The position numbers and the translations under genes are program-made. Shown piece after piece: positions 8,965-16,475 of a DNA stretch of 64,000 bases. Numbering within the stretch: the stretch's first letter is position 1; the number at the start of each line of letters is the position of its first letter. This stretch comes from Pseudomonas protegens (GTDB lineage: Bacteria > Pseudomonadota > Gammaproteobacteria > Pseudomonadales > Pseudomonadaceae), in NCBI RefSeq assembly GCF_003732485.1, contig NZ_MOAK01000086.1, positions 18,481-82,480 on the forward strand, given 5' to 3'. Below the pieces are notes generated by a model that did no database searches, was not told where the DNA came from, and saw only the letters and a list, made by a program, of their open reading frames with translations.

Positions 8965-9000
8965 AATTCTCACATACGAGAAATGTAAGATATGAGAATT
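8965..9000. promoter_or_regulatory. Palindromic operator candidate between divergent genes
   Basis: The arms AATTCTCACATA (8965-8976) and TATGAGAATT (8991-9000) form an interrupted inverted repeat; an additional ACGAGAAATG lies between them. The site sits in the AT-rich gap between the FAD oxidoreductase gene and the XRE-cupin regulator, where the regulator would be expected to bind and control both directions. The binding partner is inferred from position only. Confidence 0.5.
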
Positions 9001-9090
9001 TTCCAGTCAACCCGGGGTCATGGGTTAATATTTCGCCACGTGCCCCGGCCAGCGTCGCGGTTGCCCTTATTTGCCTGACAGAGATCCCCA

Positions 9091-9720
9091 ATGAGTTCCG
9101 ACCGAGCCCAGCCCGCCTCGAGCTCCCACGCCCATCCACTGATCGACCGGACCCAGGTCGGCGCCCGCCTGCGGACCATTCGCAAAAACCAGAAGCTGAC
9201 CCTCAAACAGCTCTCGGAACGCTCCGGCGTGGCGCTGTCGACCCTGTCGAAAATGGAGCTGGCCCAGGTCTCGGTCAGCTACGAAAAACTCGCCGCCGCG
9301 GCCCGCGCCCTGGGCGTCGACATTGCCCAACTGTTTAGCCCGGCGCCGAACCTGATCCAGACCCGCAGCGCCCAGGTGCAACCGACCGTGGTCAGCACCA
9401 CCATCGCCGACGCCCCCGGCTACAGCACCGGCAACTACGACTACCACCCCATGGCCGGGGACTTTCCCGGGCGCAGCATGACCCCCATGTACGCGCGGAT
9501 CTTTGCCCGCGAGCTGCAGCAGTTCGAGGATTACATCCGCCACCCGGGGCAGGAATTTGCCCTGGTGCTGTCGGGGCGTGTGCGAATCCAGTTCGAGACC
9601 GGAGAAGCCGTAAGCATCGGCCCGCAGGAAACCGCCTACTTCAACAGCAGCATTGGCCATATCTACCTGGCGGAAGGGGATGAGGATGCGGAGGTGATGG
9701 TGGTGATGTCGGAGTGTTGA
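9091..9720 (+). CDS. XRE-family regulator with C-terminal cupin
   Basis: A 209-residue transcription factor. Residues about 24-80 are an XRE helix-turn-helix ('LTLKQLSERSGVALSTLSKM') and residues about 125-205 a cupin ('RHPGQEFALVLSGRVRIQFE', 'ETAYFNSSIGHIYL'). Regulators of this build often sense small metabolites and control neighbouring catabolic genes. Divergence from the oxidoreductase-RidA-YkvI set and the palindrome between them suggest that role. A 123-bp piece of this gene (9190-9312) recurs at 12282-12404. Confidence 0.88.
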   Translation: MSSDRAQPASSSHAHPLIDRTQVGARLRTIRKNQKLTLKQLSERSGVALSTLSKMELAQVSVSYEKLAAAARALGVDIAQLFSPAPNLIQTRSAQVQPTVVSTTIADAPGYSTGNYDYHPMAGDFPGRSMTPMYARIFARELQQFEDYIRHPGQEFALVLSGRVRIQFETGEAVSIGPQETAYFNSSIGHIYLAEGDEDAEVMVVMSEC

Positions 9721-9729
9721 GGCCCCTCA

Positions 9730-9807
9730 CCATCGAGCAAGGCATCCACAACTCCCGATACAAGTGGTTAGGTTCAACCTGGACGTTTCGCACAATAGAA
9801 ACAGACT
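9730..9807 (-). pseudogene. Remnant of a DUF6124-type locus
   Basis: Two short fragments match the intact DUF6124-type locus near 22.1-22.8 kb in the same order and orientation. Bases 9730-9749 equal 22151-22170 exactly (20 bases, encoding VDALLDG on the minus strand). Bases 9787-9807 match 22794-22814 at 20 of 21 positions (the upstream element TTCGCACAATAGAAA). Everything between the gene end and the promoter-side element has been lost, so this looks like an internally deleted copy. Confidence 0.6.
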
Positions 9808-9889
9808 CTGCACCCTCTTGAGCCATAAGCGGTTGGAGTTGAAGGTAATTAGAACTGTTGTGCAACGCTCGAATTGTATTTGGCGCAGT

Positions 9890-10327
9890 TCAAATCCTGA
9901 TCCTCGCCAGCATATCTTCGCCGTCTGCATCCATACCAACCTCGACAAACCCGAAACTGGAGTAAAACCCTTTGGCTACGATGTTGTTGGGGTTGTAGCA
10001 AATTTCAATTTCTTCCAAATCTGCGATCTGTTTTATTTCATGTAGGGCGAGGCCCAGCGCTACTCTACCGATGGATTTTTGCTGATGTTCTTTGTCCACC
10101 ATAAAGCGCCAGATAGAAACTTTGCCTTTTGACTCTTGCACCCACATAAAGAAGCCTACAGGCTCTCCATCCGCGATGATGGCGCGTGTGAAGTAACCTG
10201 GGTTGTACGCAGCCTCAACGAGCGACCAGGTATTACTTGCCACGTAGTCTTCCTGCTCTTCAGTAACCTCCAGTTCACAAATCGCTTCATAGTTTTTTTG
10301 CGTTACTTGGGTAAGCGAGATTTTCAT
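9890..10327 (-). CDS. GNAT-family N-acetyltransferase, polyamine-type
   Basis: A 145-residue acetyltransferase resembling the diamine/spermidine acetyltransferase branch. Evidence is the N-terminal 'LTQVTQKNYEAICEL', the central 'WRFMVDKEHQQKSIGRVALG' motif A and the C-terminal 'NNIVAKGFYSSFGFVEVG'. The ATG at 10327 has AGGAG 6 bases upstream. Codon use is more AT-rich than in the flanking genes, in line with acquisition from outside. The substrate is inferred from family resemblance only. Confidence 0.82.
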   Translation of the reverse strand: MKISLTQVTQKNYEAICELEVTEEQEDYVASNTWSLVEAAYNPGYFTRAIIADGEPVGFFMWVQESKGKVSIWRFMVDKEHQQKSIGRVALGLALHEIKQIADLEEIEICYNPNNIVAKGFYSSFGFVEVGMDADGEDMLARIRI

Positions 10328-10374
10328 AAGTCTCCTGAACTGGGGTGTGGATAAGGCTCAATTAACTTTCACGG

Positions 10375-10588
10375 GCATTCAGTTCCTCCTGCGCCTTCGC
10401 CAGCAGCGCGGCGCTGTCCTGCGGCAGGCTTCGCACTCTAGCTGTTGCAGTTCGCGGCAGTGCTGGGGCAGCGGGGGGATTCCGGTTAGCTTTCCGTGCA
10501 GCTCCAAGTAAGGTTTGAACTCCTCTGCGGCGTTCGTGCGGTATACGTCGTCACCAGACTGCGTCCGTCGGTTGTGGCCGCCGTACAC
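10375..10588 (-). pseudogene. Probable decayed coding fragment
   Basis: On the minus strand a frame reads '...EEFKPYLELHGKLTGIPPLP' and, after a frame change near 10440, a second frame ends 'LPQDSAALLAKAQEELNARE' at a stop near 10375. Both stretches look protein-like but lie in different frames, so this may be a frameshifted 3' end of a lost gene. No family is recognised. The 10328-10609 interval otherwise holds nothing I can support. Confidence 0.3.
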
Positions 10589-10609
10589 CGGTACCTTTGG
10601 TTTGTGTCC

Positions 10610-11158
10610 TTACTCTTTCGTATGGTCCAGCCATTCTTGGTAGGTGATACGGCTAATGTGTTCTGTCCGATAGTCTTGGAGGAACTGGTTGTATTTGTTT
10701 TCTTCCGTGTGATGAAAGCGAAAGCCACACTTGGATTGAGCAGCATAGGACTGGATGTTGTTGGCGAAGTAACCACACCAAAGTGCTTTGAGATTCAGGT
10801 TTTCAAAGGCGTGTCGCATCACTTCACGTACTGCTTCCGGAGTCAGGCCTTTGCCCCAGTACGGCACGCCGATCCAGTAGGCGATTTCCCCTTCCTGCTC
10901 ACTGATTTCAAAATTGCTGTTGTTGCCTATGAGAATGCCCACACAACCAACAGCACGGCGATTTTCCTTCAATTCGACCGCGTACACCTCTGGGTGATTG
11001 AAGACTGTGCGGATGATGTCGGCACTGTTCTCCACACTGGTGTGGGGGGCCCAGCCAGCGATGGGACCGACTCGGGCGTCTTTGGCATATTCGTATAGAT
11101 CGGCGGCGTCTGTCTCCTGCCAGGGGCGCAGCAAGAGTCGTTCTGTTTCAAGTGTCAT
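10610..11158 (-). CDS. GNAT-family N-acetyltransferase, RimJ/RimL-like
   Basis: A 182-residue acetyltransferase of the RimJ/RimL branch. It begins 'MTLETERLLLRPWQETDAAD', a standard family start, and contains 'IGVPYWGKGLTPEAVREVMR' (acetyl-CoA loop) and 'NIQSYAAQSKCGFRFHH'. The ATG at 11158 is used; an in-frame extension to 11314 has no family counterpart. Members acetylate protein N-termini or small molecules; the target here is unknown. Its 5' side faces the divergent AraC gene. Confidence 0.83.
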   Translation of the reverse strand: MTLETERLLLRPWQETDAADLYEYAKDARVGPIAGWAPHTSVENSADIIRTVFNHPEVYAVELKENRRAVGCVGILIGNNSNFEISEQEGEIAYWIGVPYWGKGLTPEAVREVMRHAFENLNLKALWCGYFANNIQSYAAQSKCGFRFHHTEENKYNQFLQDYRTEHISRITYQEWLDHTKE

Positions 11159-11315
11159 GTTCTGTACTCGTAATGGGTAGGTGCGTTCGAGACAGAGTAT
11201 TGAGAGACGGAGCATCGGTACACGCCAGTACCTCGGCTTTTTCGGTACTTTTCGAAACCGCTGTGCCAAGCAGTGATAGGATTTGGGCTCTTGTTTGTTG
11301 TAGCGCTGGGTCACT

Positions 11316-12170
11316 ATGCATCACATTCCGAAACTTTCCGCTCCTGACGACTCGATGCGGATGGGAGAAACCACGCTAGCGGAAGGGCAAGGTTTGCCGC
11401 TCTCCTTCGGTCACGCTTACTTGACGCTGCTGGTATGCCTCTGCGGCAGTGCCCACTTCACTCTTAACTTCAAAGAACATGCGGTTAGGCGCGGCGGCAT
11501 GATGCTGCTGGCTGAGGACACTATTGCCTTGCTCAAACGTCGTTCGCGCCGCTTCAAGGTGTTTTTCTGCCTTATGCCGAAAAGTTTTGCAGCGGAGGTT
11601 GCCTACCCACTGCCAAATACCTTGTTCGTATTTCTGCATGACCATCCTCATTGCGTTCCATCCAAGGACGACATGCCGTTGATAGAGGACTGGGTGACAC
11701 AGATGCGGAACATTGCGCAGACCTGTCCCACCTACCAACGCGTCATGTTGCGCAATCAGCTGCAGAACCTCTTTCTGAAAATAGCCGAGCAACTTCCAGC
11801 CAACCAAATAGAAAACAGGGGATTCAGCCGGAAGGAAATGCTCAGTTGGCGCTTCTGGGAATTGATAGGCAAGCATTGCATCCGCCACCGAGATGTGAAG
11901 TTCTACGCCGACGCACTGAGTATCACGCCGTTCTACCTGTCGCAGTTGACCAAAGCGTTTTTCAATGACACTCCCAAGGGCCTGATCGATCGGCAGGTAA
12001 CCTTGGAGATCAAGGCGCTTCTTTCATACAGTGACTTGGCTATTGGCCGTGTGGCCGACGAACTGAACTTCGTCGATGCGTCTTACTTGTGTCGCTACTT
12101 CAAGCGCCAAACGGGAATTTCGCTCTCTCGTTATCGTAAGCATAAGAGAGAGGAGGGGGAGCAGGACTGA
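11316..12170 (+). CDS. AraC-family transcriptional regulator
   Basis: A 284-residue regulator. The C-terminal hundred residues hold the AraC double helix-turn-helix: 'DVKFYADALSITPFYLSQLT' and 'AIGRVADELNFVDASYLCRY' followed by 'FKRQTGISLSRYR'. The N-terminal region (residues 30-150) resembles the cupin-like sensor of small AraC proteins but has no clear metal-binding pattern. It is divergent from the RimJ/L-like acetyltransferase gene, its most likely target. The signal is unknown. Confidence 0.85.
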   Translation: MHHIPKLSAPDDSMRMGETTLAEGQGLPLSFGHAYLTLLVCLCGSAHFTLNFKEHAVRRGGMMLLAEDTIALLKRRSRRFKVFFCLMPKSFAAEVAYPLPNTLFVFLHDHPHCVPSKDDMPLIEDWVTQMRNIAQTCPTYQRVMLRNQLQNLFLKIAEQLPANQIENRGFSRKEMLSWRFWELIGKHCIRHRDVKFYADALSITPFYLSQLTKAFFNDTPKGLIDRQVTLEIKALLSYSDLAIGRVADELNFVDASYLCRYFKRQTGISLSRYRKHKREEGEQD

Positions 12171-12281
12171 CCTGCGGTCAAAATGGAGGAGGGAAGAGGC
12201 ACTATGGAAAAGGTTTCCCTCCTGGATACAACACTCATTCCAGCGTGCCCTCGGTTGTCCATAGGACGAAGCCAACTTCAT

Positions 12282-12404
12282 CAGAAGCTGACCCTAAAAC
12301 AGCTCTCGGAACGCTCCGGCGTAGCGCTGTCGAGCCTGTCGAAAATGGAACTGGCCCAGGTCTCGGTCAGCTACGCAAAGCTCGCCACCGCGGCCCGTGC
12401 CCTG
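12282..12404 (+). pseudogene. Truncated copy of the XRE regulator helix-turn-helix
   Basis: This 123-base stretch matches 9190-9312 of the XRE-cupin gene with 8 mismatches and no gaps (about 93% identity). It encodes the helix-turn-helix 'LTLKQLSERSGVALSSLSKM' but has neither the N-terminal arm nor the cupin. An open frame from 12183 to 12512 runs through it, joined to unrelated sequence at both ends, so a functional protein is unlikely. It forms a direct repeat with the intact gene around a block of about 3 kb. Confidence 0.75.
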
Positions 12405-12430
12405 AACGAGAAAGCTCTCGGAGCGCAGCC

Positions 12431-13168
12431 TCATTTGCGCAGTAACTCATGTCTGAAACGTGCTTCCAGTGACGGAATTTCCAGCAGTACATCTTCGTCC
12501 TCCCAGAAGTGATAAGAACGATCCGTCTCGATATTGCCAGCTAGAAACTCTTCATCGAACGGAGCGTCTTCATCGATCTCCTCGTGCAGGGATGAGGTGT
12601 ATCCCTTGATCCACAGCTTGCGTTTTTCGGCACTGATTACATAGCCAGAGGTGTACTCACCACCTGCTAGGCGTACAGGCTCTGCGGTGCCTTTACGTCC
12701 CAGAGCAGTAATTGCAATTACCAGGTGCGCCAGTTCATCCATGTCTGGACAGACGAACTCATGGAAGGCGGGCCAAAACTCCTTATCTGCTTCCGAGGCT
12801 CGCCATCCTTTGTTGTCGTTAACCTGGCTTAGGTCCTCGTATGGATGTGAGTGGAACGTCCCAATGAGCTCCAGTTGTGGCCAATATTCGCCGAAGAAGT
12901 CGCGCTTCATCGCTATGGATTCGAAATCGGGCTTTACCCAGTCGGTGTGCCTCAGCGCCGAGGTCTCCACTGTGGCAACGACAGCAACCAGGCGAGCAGG
13001 AAGGCCGTTACGCACGGGTAACGCGTATCCCCATAGCAAGCCGAACGTTTCAAGGTTCTTGTTGCTCCGCCCCCGCACATGCGCTCGGTGCGACACTTCA
13101 TAAGCTTCGATCGCCGAAGTCAGTAACTGTGGTAGGACATGATCCTCAATAATCACCTGTGTGCGCAT
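12431..13168 (-). CDS. JAMM/MPN-domain (Mov34-like) putative metalloprotease
   Basis: A 245-residue protein. The sequence shows a JAMM-type zinc-protease arrangement: E40 in 'NLETFGLLWG', H106-S-H108-P109 in 'LIGTFHSHPY', and S125-x-x-D128 in 'RASEADKEFW'. The loop between the HxHP and SxxD parts is longer than usual (15 residues rather than about 6). The C-terminal 120 residues contain acidic stretches with no recognised domain. Prokaryotic JAMM proteins cleave isopeptide-like bonds or process ubiquitin-like proteins, often in antiphage systems; no E1, E2 or ubiquitin-like partner is adjacent here. The ATG at 13168 has GGAGG upstream. Confidence 0.7.
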   Translation of the reverse strand: MRTQVIIEDHVLPQLLTSAIEAYEVSHRAHVRGRSNKNLETFGLLWGYALPVRNGLPARLVAVVATVETSALRHTDWVKPDFESIAMKRDFFGEYWPQLELIGTFHSHPYEDLSQVNDNKGWRASEADKEFWPAFHEFVCPDMDELAHLVIAITALGRKGTAEPVRLAGGEYTSGYVISAEKRKLWIKGYTSSLHEEIDEDAPFDEEFLAGNIETDRSYHFWEDEDVLLEIPSLEARFRHELLRK

Positions 13169-13848
13169 GTCTTCCTCCCTGAGAATGTCTGGTGGCCTGC
13201 AACGGTTCGTGAGCGCCTAGTTCAGTACCCAGGCGAGTAATGGCAAATTGCCCGAATGTTACCGCCTTTTTGGCAACTTCAGAGTGGCCGGCTTAAATCA
13301 ACGCCTATTCGCTTTGTTGGCGACCAAACTGAGTGACCGTCGCAGTTTGCGTAAGTACTTGAGTCGTTCAAGAAAGTGCCTGGTAATGAGGACGAGCCTA
13401 CTGCTCCATCTGCCCCGGTGGACACTCGTTGCTTCCCCATCAAGGACATCGAGTTCAGCCCAGTGTCCACCACCGTTACCGCCGGTGGTGATCTGACGCT
13501 AGAGAACGGTGGCGATCGGAAGTACTGCCTCCCTTTATTACGTTGCGCCAAACCGTGTATTGAGTTTGTAAGTTTCCAGGGGCTGCGGCCTGGGAATTTA
13601 CGTTACATACCCACTCGTACAGTGGGTGGCGTTCCCGTCAAGACCTCACATTTCGTGCGCACCTTTTAGGTGCAAGATAATGTAGTGCGACTCAGACCAG
13701 TGCGCTGGCTGTCGTGGGCATTACGGACAAGGCCGGTTTTCAGCAAAAAACCAATTTGGCACACTTTTTCCATAGAGACATAAACGAGTAAGCCAGGCCC
13801 CGGCCTTTAAGTCTTGCCTACATCACGCGCCCCAGCGACAGGTAATGA
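13169..13848. other. Gene-poor stretch with decayed coding fragment and leader DNA
   Basis: No intact gene is supportable here. Within 13376-13525 the plus-strand frame reads 'DTRCFPIKDIEFSPVSTTVT', with Pseudomonas-like codon use, and then loses protein-like character, so it is probably the remains of a gene of unknown type. From about 13740 the sequence becomes the promoter and leader region of the amiC operon. Confidence 0.4.
13756..13773 (+). promoter_or_regulatory. Possible sigma54-type promoter for the amiC operon
   Basis: TTGGCACACTTTTTCCAT keeps the -24 element TTGGCAC and the correct distance to -12, but the -12 GC is CC here. It lies about 75 bases before the leader terminator. A nitrogen-controlled promoter would suit an amide or peptide utilisation operon. 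The imperfect -12 box keeps confidence low. Confidence 0.3.
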
Positions 13849-13889
13849 AGCCTGATCGACCAGTCCACTGGTCGATCAGGCTTTTTTTT
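13849..13889 (+). terminator. Leader terminator directly before amiC (antitermination target)
   Basis: A perfect 16-bp stem (AGCCTGATCGACCAGT and its complement) with a 2-base loop runs straight into a run of eight T. The T-run touches the GGAG ribosome binding site of the amiC-like gene, whose ATG is at 13901. It is therefore not a terminator of an upstream gene but sits in the operon leader. AmiR-type ANTAR proteins are known to act by preventing termination at such leader hairpins, and an amiR-like gene is second in this operon. Confidence 0.8.
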
Positions 13890-13900
13890 GGAGTGAATAA

Positions 13901-15040
13901 ATGCGCCACACGATCGATGTCGGACTCTTGCTCTCTATCGATGGGACTTACCAGTGCGTAGGCCGGAATGCTTTGGCTGGGGCCGCACACGCACTGGCGG
14001 AAATTAATGCCAATGCCGATTACGCATTTGCCTTGCAGGTTACCCATATCAATCCGCAGGGCTTCTTGCACAGGTACAGCGAAGGCGTTGGTCAACTGAA
14101 GCAGGCCGGGATTCGGCATATTTTTGGTACAACGACCTCGGCCAGCCGCAAGGAAATCATTCCGGACTTGGAGCAGAACGGGGGCCTGTTGTGGTACCCC
14201 TGTCCGTATGAAGGTTTTGAAAGCAGCGAGAACGTCCTTTATCTGGGCGGGTGTCCGAATCAAACGTTGATCCCGTTGTTGCGGTATGCCTTGCAGGCGT
14301 TCGGTTCACGCGCTGCGTTGATCGGTTCGAATTACATCTGGGGTTGGGAAAGCAACCGCGTCGCGCGGGAAGTGTTCGAAGTCGCAGGCGGCACTGTGCT
14401 TCTGGAAAAGTACGTGCACTTGGGCACGACTCGCTTCAGTGAGCTGATCCAGACCCTGGTAACTGAAAGGCCGGCGTTTGTGCTCAACAATCTAGTCGGT
14501 GAGTCCTCTTACGTATTCTTGCAGCAATTGGACGCGGCGTGTCATGCCGTCGGCCTGAATCTGCCGGTATTGAGCTGCAACCTGACTGAGGCCGAGCTGC
14601 CTGAAGTCGGCGTCATGCGCAGCCTGCGCCTGTTGTCGTGCGGTCCGTTCTTCGAGGATGTAGACCGGGCTTTCAGCCAGCAGCAACGCCGCCAACATGG
14701 ACTGCACCCGGTGTCGCATTTTTACACCGGGATGTACGTCGCCTTGCACTTGTTTGCAAAGGCCCTGAACCAGTGTGGCAGCGACGATCCCGAGCTCATT
14801 TGCAACTACCTGTACGAACACCCCCAGGACAGTGTGCTCGGCAGGTTAAACATTTCTGCGCACAACAATCACAGCAGCCTGCCTTGCCATATCGCCGAAT
14901 TGCGCGAGGGGCGCTTTGTCGTGTTGCACAGTGAAGCGCAATTGCTGCCAGCCGACCCTTACCTGACTGCCACTGACCTGAGTGAGTTCCAACGTCTGCG
15001 CACGATTGCGCCAGCGCCCCGCCTGAGGATCGTCAAATGA
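13901..15040 (+). CDS. amiC: AmiC-like ligand sensor (negative regulator of AmiR)
   Basis: A 379-residue protein with the type I periplasmic-binding fold but no signal peptide, as in cytoplasmic AmiC. The family hallmark 'YPCPYEGFESSENVLYLGG' (residues about 100-118) corresponds to the conserved YPTPYEGFE region of AmiC and UrtA-type binders. 'DSVLGRLNISAHNNHSSLPC' resembles the C-terminal 'GPVRVERQNNHS' region. AmiC holds AmiR inactive until a small amide displaces it. Its stop overlaps the amiR start (ATGA). The ligand here is unknown but probably a substrate of the downstream amidohydrolase or transporter. Confidence 0.82.
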   Translation: MRHTIDVGLLLSIDGTYQCVGRNALAGAAHALAEINANADYAFALQVTHINPQGFLHRYSEGVGQLKQAGIRHIFGTTTSASRKEIIPDLEQNGGLLWYPCPYEGFESSENVLYLGGCPNQTLIPLLRYALQAFGSRAALIGSNYIWGWESNRVAREVFEVAGGTVLLEKYVHLGTTRFSELIQTLVTERPAFVLNNLVGESSYVFLQQLDAACHAVGLNLPVLSCNLTEAELPEVGVMRSLRLLSCGPFFEDVDRAFSQQQRRQHGLHPVSHFYTGMYVALHLFAKALNQCGSDDPELICNYLYEHPQDSVLGRLNISAHNNHSSLPCHIAELREGRFVVLHSEAQLLPADPYLTATDLSEFQRLRTIAPAPRLRIVK

Positions 15041-15630
15041 GCCTGCTCAAACGCCCGGACTTCGAAAGTGGTCGATTGCTGTTGGTTGACTGTGAACCGC
15101 GTACGTTGGCCAATCTGCAGAAAAGCTTGCAACGCCTGGGCATCACGCCGCAGGCGCTATTTGAAGACGCGCAGGATTCGCTTGAAGGCTGCTTTGCCGC
15201 CGTCGTCGACCTGGAGCACTTCGCCAGTCCCGCCATCTTGCTACGGCTTAACAGCGCCGGCGTGCCCATCGTGGCGTTGACACCCCACGAAACCCTGTCG
15301 CAGATCCAGCGCGCCATCGAGTTGGGTGCGACCGCCTTGTTGAACAAGCCAATTACCCAGGGCTCGGTCTATACCACGTTGATGATGGCGATCAGTTTGG
15401 GTGAGCGATTGGGCAGTGATGCCCGAACCATCGAAGCGCTGCGCCAGCGCCTCGGCGCGCGACCTCTGCTGGCCCTGGCATTGGCGCGGTTGATGGTCGA
15501 GCAGAAGATTGACGAGTGCGAGGCTTATGAACGCCTGCGCAGCCTGTCGATGCGCCTGAATCGCAGCCTGGATGATCTGTGTGCGGACATGACCGCGGAT
15601 TATCGTCAGCAAGGCGGGGCGTGCCAATGA
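15037..15630 (+). CDS. amiR: AmiR-like ANTAR antiterminator
   Basis: A 197-residue protein. The N-terminal half is a response-regulator-like fold without a good phospho-acceptor site ('GRLLLVDCEPRTLANLQKSL'). The C-terminal residues about 140-195 are an ANTAR RNA-binding domain ('ALARLMVEQKIDECEAYERL', 'RSLSMRLNRSLDDLCADM') preceded by a helical linker. ANTAR proteins bind leader RNA and stop terminator formation. It overlaps amiC and the next permease gene by four bases each (ATGA), so the three are translationally coupled. The expected target is the hairpin at 13849-13889. Confidence 0.83.
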   Translation: MSLLKRPDFESGRLLLVDCEPRTLANLQKSLQRLGITPQALFEDAQDSLEGCFAAVVDLEHFASPAILLRLNSAGVPIVALTPHETLSQIQRAIELGATALLNKPITQGSVYTTLMMAISLGERLGSDARTIEALRQRLGARPLLALALARLMVEQKIDECEAYERLRSLSMRLNRSLDDLCADMTADYRQQGGACQ

Positions 15631-16475
15631 AATTGTTGCGCGCCTTGATTCGCCGGCCCGCGGTGGCATTGTCGTTGTTGTACATCGTCATCGTGGTGCT
15701 GTTGGCGTTGTTTGCACCGTGGATGAGCCCTCACGATCCGTCCGAACAGTTTGTCGAAGGCCTGTCGATGGAGGGCGCGCCGCTACCGCCCGATGTGCCT
15801 TATTGGCTGGGCACTGACCTGCTCGGCCGCGACCTGCTGTCGCGCCTGATCTACGGCGCACGTACTTCGCTGTTCATCGGCCTGCTTGCCAACGGCTTGG
15901 CCGTGCTGATTGGCACCTTGGTTGGCTTGAGCGCAGGTTTTCTGCGGGGCTGGATCGGCAGCACGCTGATGCGCTTCACCGACTTGATGATGGCCTTCCC
16001 GGCGTTGCTGTTGGCGATTGCACTGTCGGCGATTTTCCAACCCAGCGTGTGGATCGTTGCGTTGGTCATCGCCATGGTCAACTGGGTGCAGATTGCCCGG
16101 GTGATCTACTCCGAGACCATCGCCCTGAGTGCCCGTGACTTCGTGGCCGTGGAGAGGACCCTGGGCGCGAACTCGCTGCGCATCCTGTTTTCGCACCTGC
16201 TGCCCCATTTGCTGCCGACGATTCTGGTATGGGCGACCTTGGGTATTTCGACCACGGTACTCCTCGAAGCCACCCTGTCGTACCTGGGAGTGGGGGTCCA
16301 GCCGCCAACGCCGAGTTGGGGCAACATCATTTTTGAAAGCCAGACCTATTTCACCTCCGCGCCATGGTTGGTGTTCTTCCCCGGTATCGCGATTGTCCTG
16401 CTGTCGCTGGCTTTCAACCTGCTCGGCGATGCCCTGCGCGATGAACTCGATCCTACCCTGCAAGGGAGAAGCTGA
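15627..16475 (+). CDS. ABC transporter permease, DppC/OppC type
   Basis: A 282-residue inner-membrane permease with about six helices. It begins 'MKLLRALIRRPAVALSLLYI' and contains 'YWLGTDLLGRDLLSRLIYGA', the hallmark of DppC-type subunits, and the EAA loop near 'AVERTLGANSLRILFSHLLP'. The start at 15627 overlaps the amiR stop. It should pair with the DppB-type subunit encoded next. Substrates of this class are peptides, opines, nickel complexes or similar compounds; the amidase in the operon suggests an amide-bearing solute. Confidence 0.87.
   Translation: MKLLRALIRRPAVALSLLYIVIVVLLALFAPWMSPHDPSEQFVEGLSMEGAPLPPDVPYWLGTDLLGRDLLSRLIYGARTSLFIGLLANGLAVLIGTLVGLSAGFLRGWIGSTLMRFTDLMMAFPALLLAIALSAIFQPSVWIVALVIAMVNWVQIARVIYSETIALSARDFVAVERTLGANSLRILFSHLLPHLLPTILVWATLGISTTVLLEATLSYLGVGVQPPTPSWGNIIFESQTYFTSAPWLVFFPGIAIVLLSLAFNLLGDALRDELDPTLQGRS

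Noticed and set aside
12183..12512. An open frame through the truncated XRE copy as a functional regulator
   Set aside because: Only the 41-residue helix-turn-helix part is homologous; both ends are unrelated junction sequence.
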